From positions 496,001 through 560,000 of the forward strand of contig JAPEIS010000010.1 in assembly GCA_029531795.1 (NCBI GenBank): a DNA stretch of 64,000 bases. The letters run 5' to 3'. Source of the DNA: Sclerotinia nivalis (taxonomy: Eukaryota; Ascomycota; Leotiomycetes; Helotiales; Sclerotiniaceae). Below, in pieces: positions 59,152-64,000 of the stretch. The first letter of the stretch is position 1. Each line of letters starts with the position of its first letter. The notes beneath the pieces are model-generated. The model saw only the letters and a list, made by a program, of their open reading frames with translations. It was not told where the DNA came from and made no database searches. The position numbers and the translations under genes were made by a program.

Positions 59152-59517
59152 TTAAGCCTTTTCTTCAACTATTGGAAGAGCTTTAGCAGTTTCGACTTGG
59201 CCAAAAAGCTGGTATAGGGGGTTGAAAAAGAGGTCTTCTGGAAGATCAGGCGTGCAGAAAATATTCTGGTAATGAATATGAGATTTGTATGCAACCGCAG
59301 CCTCGTCAATATTTGAGTGATCGAATTCACTTACTTTTATCAGTGACTTCTCAACTTCGATTTTCACTTCAGCCTTGAAAGTCTCCAAAGGAGAGCCTCT
59401 TTCTCTCCGCCATACTTTCATCCACAACTCGAAACTCTTCGATCCATAATAATTCTCAAAAGTCAAGATCAAACCAGCAATTCTATCTCTTAAAATCAAT
59501 CTTAATCTCGCGCTCAA
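59152..59517 (-). CDS. Hypothetical protein, 121 aa
   Basis: An uninterrupted frame starts MSARLRLILRDRIAGLILTF and ends ETAKALPIVEEKA. The content is balanced and looks protein-like: a basic amphipathic N-terminus, a middle with Glu/Lys (EVKIEVEKSLIKV) and a hydrophobic C-terminal part. Its ATG is only 34 bases from the divergent ATG of the next gene, so at least one of the two starts, or one gene, may be wrong. No family is recognised. Confidence 0.4.
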   Translation of the reverse strand: MSARLRLILRDRIAGLILTFENYYGSKSFELWMKVWRRERGSPLETFKAEVKIEVEKSLIKVSEFDHSNIDEAAVAYKSHIHYQNIFCTPDLPEDLFFNPLYQLFGQVETAKALPIVEEKA

Positions 59518-59551
59518 CTTTCACCAAAATAAATAACCGCCTCTTCTCCAA

Positions 59552-60946
59552 ATGCCACCAACCTCTCCCAGGCCCAGCGTCACCTCATCCTCTCGTTCCC
59601 ACATTCGTCATCCTTCCAATAATTCCGATGTACAGCCTCATTCCAAAAAAGCCGGACACTCCTCCGCAGTGAATTCCGACTATGGTCCTCCACTACCTGA
59701 TCCCGCCGGAGATCGACTCAGTCGACGGGCAATAAAGTCTGCACGGGATGCCTCCAACGACGTTCCTCCATTACCTAACCCTGCCAGCCCCGCCCGACTC
59801 TTTCGGCACAGATACAAGACATATAATTCCTGCTATTCACCTTCTCCAACTGATTATACCGCCACAGATATACTTCTTCGAGCAAGAGAACTTCTTCAGG
59901 CAAGAGGCGTTGAACTAGCTCCCGATCAACCAATTGTTTCCCCATTACCTGATCCCGTCAGAGATCAAAATCATGAGCAGAATGAGCAATCTAACTCCGA
60001 AAGTACTGGGTACTCTGCTCCAAAAAATGCCGACTGTATTCCCACAATACATGACACTGCCAGTGATCTACTTGATCGGCAGATAGAAGGGGTTGGGACT
60101 CCCGAAAATCTAAATGATTCCCCACAGTTCAAAACTATCGTCACTACTGTACCTCGCTCGCTCGTAAGACGTACTGCAAGGGGTTCCGGCTATCAACATT
60201 CTCAACCCCGTCCCGCCAGATTCCAACCTTATCCGCAGGCAGGGAGAAGAAACGCCGTGAGTCTAAACTCAGGTAATCCCGGACGGACACCAAATACCCA
60301 TCCATTGCCAGAATATGTCACACACACGCCCAGCTCCCACACACGCCATATTTCTGAGCCTCTACCAACCATCGGAGAATTTTATACTTCCTGGAATCCC
60401 AATGCGAATCCTGATGTAAATCCACTATTTGCACCGGACGCAGCTAAGAAATTGGATAATGTTAATCACGCGAGACGTGTTCGTAGACCTAGTGCGTTAT
60501 CGAATGCGGTATCTACGCACGATGATGAAATGAAAGGTCAGCAGGGTAGTGAAAAGATGAACATCGATAGTTCGGAACGCAGTCCTACATCACTTCCTAG
60601 TCATATGCATCCAACAGGATATAGAACCTCAAGCGATCAGCGCAGAAAAAGTGCTAGGGACGCTTTCACAACACCTAATAATCCCATTCCAAACGATTCA
60701 CCATTATTCTCTTCCCCTTCCAGTACCCCAGGGCCGCCAACCTTTTCTCAATCAGCAGGGAATACAACTGCGAGTTCTCGAAGACCAGCTCAGGACAAAA
60801 CTGGGAGATTATGGAGGGCTATGTATGAAAAAAACGCTGCTAACGTGCAAAGGGATTTGGCGACGATGAAAAGCAAGGGTACTGAGGATATAGATTTAGG
60901 AAAACTTGTAATACAGGAGAAGAGCGATGAGATGGGCAAGAAATAG
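59552..60946 (+). CDS. Hypothetical, largely disordered protein with PLPDP repeats
   Basis: An intronless frame of 464 aa is rich in Pro, Ser, Asn and Arg and probably mostly unstructured. A motif of the form [G/V/S]PPLPDP or PLPNP followed by a charged residue occurs three times: GPPLPDPAGDRLSR (about 46), VPPLPNPASPARLFR (about 71) and VSPLPDPVRDQN (about 128). The middle carries EPLPTIGEFYTSWNP (about 268). The C-terminus is a charged helix-like segment (GRLWRAMYEKNAANVQRDL) ending GKK. I recognise no domain and assign no function. The length of the frame in this AT-rich tail supports a real gene. Confidence 0.62.
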   Translation: MPPTSPRPSVTSSSRSHIRHPSNNSDVQPHSKKAGHSSAVNSDYGPPLPDPAGDRLSRRAIKSARDASNDVPPLPNPASPARLFRHRYKTYNSCYSPSPTDYTATDILLRARELLQARGVELAPDQPIVSPLPDPVRDQNHEQNEQSNSESTGYSAPKNADCIPTIHDTASDLLDRQIEGVGTPENLNDSPQFKTIVTTVPRSLVRRTARGSGYQHSQPRPARFQPYPQAGRRNAVSLNSGNPGRTPNTHPLPEYVTHTPSSHTRHISEPLPTIGEFYTSWNPNANPDVNPLFAPDAAKKLDNVNHARRVRRPSALSNAVSTHDDEMKGQQGSEKMNIDSSERSPTSLPSHMHPTGYRTSSDQRRKSARDAFTTPNNPIPNDSPLFSSPSSTPGPPTFSQSAGNTTASSRRPAQDKTGRLWRAMYEKNAANVQRDLATMKSKGTEDIDLGKLVIQEKSDEMGKK

Positions 60947-61212
60947 AAGTTTATGATGAAGGGGGAACGGAATTGAGGGATGCTTGAGGTTTTAGGGAGG
61001 ATTTTATGATTGGTCCGCATATGGATAGCTGCTTGTGGGTGTTACGATGTCTCGAGATAGAAAGTATGGGGAATAAGGGGTTAAAGCATTCATTAAATAC
61101 GAGGTTCTCCTTCCATGATAGACGGACTGGGATGCTTGAAACAGCAGCGAGCCAAGACAAGAGCAAAAAATCCTCAAAATTCCCTAGCTCTTCAAAAACC
61201 AATAAATAATAG

Positions 61213-61464
61213 CGCGCATCAATAAGCACCCCAAACTTACCTATCCACAAAAAGACAGTGAATTTCCTCCTTCATCCACGCCCTCCATCCAATACAAATC
61301 CAAGCACCCGCTGGCCGCCCCCTCAAACCCAAATATTAAACAGAACTCCAACAACCAAACCAGCAAAACAACGCCTCTCTTTCGGGGCAATCATCCCAAC
61401 TCTCGGAGAGTTGTACAACCAGTGGAGAAATCGCTGGTCGCATCAAACGCGTATAAGGTTTTGA
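61213..61464 (+). other. Possible exon or gene relic related to the upstream disordered protein
   Basis: The frame has no ATG and follows an AATAATAG acceptor-like site. It is Pro/Asn/Thr-rich and ends with FGAIIPTLGELYNQWRNRW, which resembles EPLPTIGEFYTSWNP in the protein at 59552-60946. This suggests a diverged duplicate or an unassigned exon. Confidence 0.3.
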
Positions 61465-62315
61465 ACTTCAGGAGTGGGACGTATTCCGACTAGCCATATA
61501 ACTGGTTTGCTGAGTGTTTGGGAGGTATTTGGGATTATGTTCCTGTTGTTCGGGGATGGGGATTTGTGCGGGTGTGAATGACTTTGTTGTGGAGTTGGTT
61601 GTTATTATTTAGGATGGTACTGAGGACTCTGCAGTTACTGGGATTAAAATGAATATTCGCGGTGGTTGTGTTTGAGAAAATAGTTTGAAGGTGGCTGCAA
61701 AGAAACAACATCAGTTGTATGGTAGCGCTAAAGAATGGATAGGCAGATCAGTGGTCTTGTCCTGGCTCTAGAATACAAAACTCCAGGGTTCTTGAGGCTT
61801 GGAAATTTGAATATACAATCCAAGCATTCGCTGCGCAGCTTCGAAATGGAACAGAGACAGGAAAAATTGCGATCTCATTCTAGTCCTCTGCACTTTTCGT
61901 TGGTATTGCTGCCTTTCAATTTCATAGCTCGCCGTTGTGGGTTTCTCCTTGATCATCTAATCCAGTTTCCCTTTGGCAGGGGTACCAGGGCTTCTAATCT
62001 ATCGCTCGAGTTGGTAGTGGGAAGTTCTTCCTATCATCCAGCGAATGAGGACTCATACGGAATCAGAAAAAGACCTATTTTTCCAATGACCACTTTGGGT
62101 TGAATATAACCATAATTCTTCAGGCACAGTTCCTGGGATTGAAGTGAATATCTAGACTGACGTTACTTGGGCTACAGTTTGCTTGAATTAAATATAACTT
62201 GCAGCGCATGCACATCGTAAAAGCGTCGAAAATAAAACAAAGACAATTCGGAAGTATCTGATATCTGCTTTTGTACTTATTTATTGAAATCAAAACCCAT
62301 TTCCCCCTTGCGATC

Positions 62316-62456
62316 ATGGAAAACCCGGAAGAACGCTCACGAAACAGACATTTAGGAAACCGGGCGGCCACCGTGGACTTCCATGCCATTTCCGAGTCTC
62401 CACCATCTATCGGAGTAATACACAGGCATGATGGACTTGCTATACTTCAAAACTAA
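62316..62456 (+). other. Possible coding fragment, 46 aa
   Basis: An ATG-initiated frame, MENPEERSRNRHLGN and on, contains AISESPPSIGV, weakly like the SEPLPTIGE segment of the 59552-60946 protein. It has no other support. Confidence 0.22.
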
Positions 62457-62884
62457 GTTATCAGAGATACTGGATGATCCAGAACAAGTCCGAGACGAAC
62501 TGTTGGAAGCTGGTTATTGTAGAGGATCTAGGAGAACCTTGGGTAGAAGTCCTAATTCATGCTCTCGAGATACCGCGTTTTGTCATATCTTGTCATCAAG
62601 CATCACTACAACATAACACAATGGGCAATTGAGTGTTCCACTTGGAGCAGATGTGTACAGAGTTCCATTCCATAGTCATCGAAAATAAGAATAAAGGTTG
62701 GTTTGTGTCTAATTTCTTTACGCTGAAATGCATAGTGACGTTCTTGTGATAGAGAGACAATCTACCATATCGATGGCAGCGCTGACAGAACTATCGCTTC
62801 TAGCTCAAAGAATGGATGTTTTGAATGCAATGAGCAGCTGGCCTCTTACTGGGGAACAAAGCTTGAGGGATTTCGTGAAGAGTC

Positions 62885-63278
62885 ATGGATAGTAAATTAA
62901 TGCCTCCCGTGCATAAGAAATTGACTGACAATTGCATTAGCCGTCATTTTGGTCGATCCCCCTCTCAACTCGGAAGACCTCACACGCATAATATATTTCG
63001 AAACAGAGCCTGAAAAACGGGAGTACGTACGTTATCGGGCAGTGAGATGTCCCTTAAGCGTAGAGATTGAAAAGCTAGTATTTGCTAAAGCAATTGCTAC
63101 TTTACAGGCTGCTTATACAAATGTCATCCCTCAATCACTTGCATTTTGCGCTGTGGTAAACCATATCTCCGACTTCGATTTTGCCAATTTTGACAAACAA
63201 AAATGGACGGACCAAAAGATGGCAAGCCACAACTTTCAAAAGACTTTGGATGCAGCGAGAGAATATCGAGCTTTTTAG
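62885..63278 (+). CDS. Hypothetical protein, 114 aa, two exons
   Basis: A 7-nt first coding exon (62885-62891, ATG GAT A) joins 62941-63278 over a 49-base intron (GTAAAT donor, CTGAC branch point, ATTAG acceptor). The phase fits and gives MDTVILVDPPLNSEDL, through ETEPEKREYVRYRAVRCPL, to a stop after AREYRAF. The body looks like a folded protein with mixed helix/strand composition. I recognise no family. The start exon is inferred from phase; a different upstream exon is possible, since the long frame has no ATG of its own. Confidence 0.42.
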
Positions 63279-64000
63279 ATGTCGACTACGACGAAATATT
63301 CAGATGATAGAGAGAATCATGCTGGAACTCGGGAGGCGAATAAAGTGGCAATGAAGTTGACCAAGAAAGAGATGATTGTCTTGAAAGAGTAGAAAGTTTT
63401 GAATTGGAGAGGAAGACCGATTAAGTTAGTCAGGTAATCCAGAGAACGGCAAATAGCTACTTGTAGACCATTGTCGCGATGAACTCTCATCGCCAAGCAA
63501 AAGCGTGAGTCATGATGATACCCCGAAATAGACATGAGCATTTCAGAGATAGCTAACGAACTCAAATAGTGTGGAATGACTGACAAAGTGGAAAATGACA
63601 TGATCAAAAGCTTTACTGAAAAGCCCGCTAATGCATAAATAGCCCAGCCACACTCTTCCTTCCAATCGGCCCGTGTGCTGCAATATTGTGAGTGCACTTG
63701 GTAAAGAGGTTTGAATCTATAACCCTAGCTGATGACAAGTCAAACAGCTCAATGAATAGTTAATTTGCTGCTGGAGACTCTCAATTCTGGCACTCTTACC
63801 TCTTGCTCATTATAATTTGATGGTAATAATTCATATGGTTTTCTAGGCAACTAGCGTGTCATTTCCCATCATAGTACCGTGTCTCGTCTTCATAAACTGG
63901 GTTGGAAAGGCGTATGGAATGCTCGGAATTAGGGCCGGCTACCTTTGGCCTAAAGCAGGGGTTTATTTGCTAGACAGCAAGATAGAGAAGGATTTTCCCA
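63279..64000. other. End of window, no supported gene
   Basis: A minus-strand frame at 63317-63697 (126 aa) lacks family features and is not called. The remainder is noncoding as far as I can see. Confidence 0.5.

Larger units (their letters stand above)
60947..62884. other. Gene-poor region with two possible coding fragments
   Basis: Holds the frames at 61213-61464 and 62316-62456, described separately. The open frame at 61735-62103 has no coding character I can defend. Confidence 0.5.

Noticed and set aside
63317..63697. 126-aa minus-strand frame with hydrophobic stretches
   Set aside because: No family, no conserved motif, and composition consistent with AT-rich noncoding DNA.

Overview
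The window reads as nuclear DNA of a filamentous ascomycete. Introns are short, with GTNNGT donors and CTAAY-type branch points. Intergenic DNA is AT-rich and full of simple repeats. The gene set includes ATG2, a Pom1-type DYRK kinase, a Pex24/28/29-type peroxin, a cytochrome b5-acyl-CoA dehydrogenase fusion and plant-cell-wall/ester hydrolases. My recollection of family sequences points to Leotiomycetes (the Botrytis/Sclerotinia group); that placement is inference from protein character, not from a search.

Layout. 0-13 kb: a 5'-truncated SRAP/HMCES abasic-site shield protein; a decayed PL1 pectate lyase; a TGL2-like mitochondrial lipase; VMA10 (V-ATPase subunit G) divergent from PET117; RPB2. 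13-23 kb: a zinc alcohol dehydrogenase, then a ubiquitin-like/AN1 zinc-finger gene set between two gene-free stretches of about 4 kb. 23-41 kb: ATG2, an ADGF-type adenosine deaminase, the cytochrome b5-acyl-CoA dehydrogenase, a secreted carboxylesterase and the peroxin, all on the minus strand. 43-54 kb: the DYRK kinase, a GPI-anchored Cys-rich protein and a DsbA/FrnE-like oxidoreductase. 54-64 kb: a gene-poor tail with lineage-specific open frames.

I rebuilt gene models by joining exons at splice sites where phase and family sequence both agree. Several use very small exons: an ATG-only exon and a 9-nt exon in VMA10, 21- and 11-nt exons in the DsbA-like gene, and an 18-nt last exon in ATG2. 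The genes are not an operon or an evident cluster; most are unrelated housekeeping functions (transcription, vacuolar acidification, COX assembly, autophagy, peroxisomes).

The least explained structure is at about 55.3-58.6 kb: at least 12 same-strand copies of a short conserved core (consensus near TTCAGATATGCAACAAA), mostly 230-260 bp apart, separated by strongly diverged spacer. No coding frame explains it. Other points worth a look are the 76-residue ubiquitin-like domain ending in LRGG directly before an AN1 finger, the acyl-CoA dehydrogenase with its catalytic Glu apparently relocated, and a perfect hairpin just before the kinase start codon. I recognised no tRNA, rRNA, CRISPR array or intact transposon.
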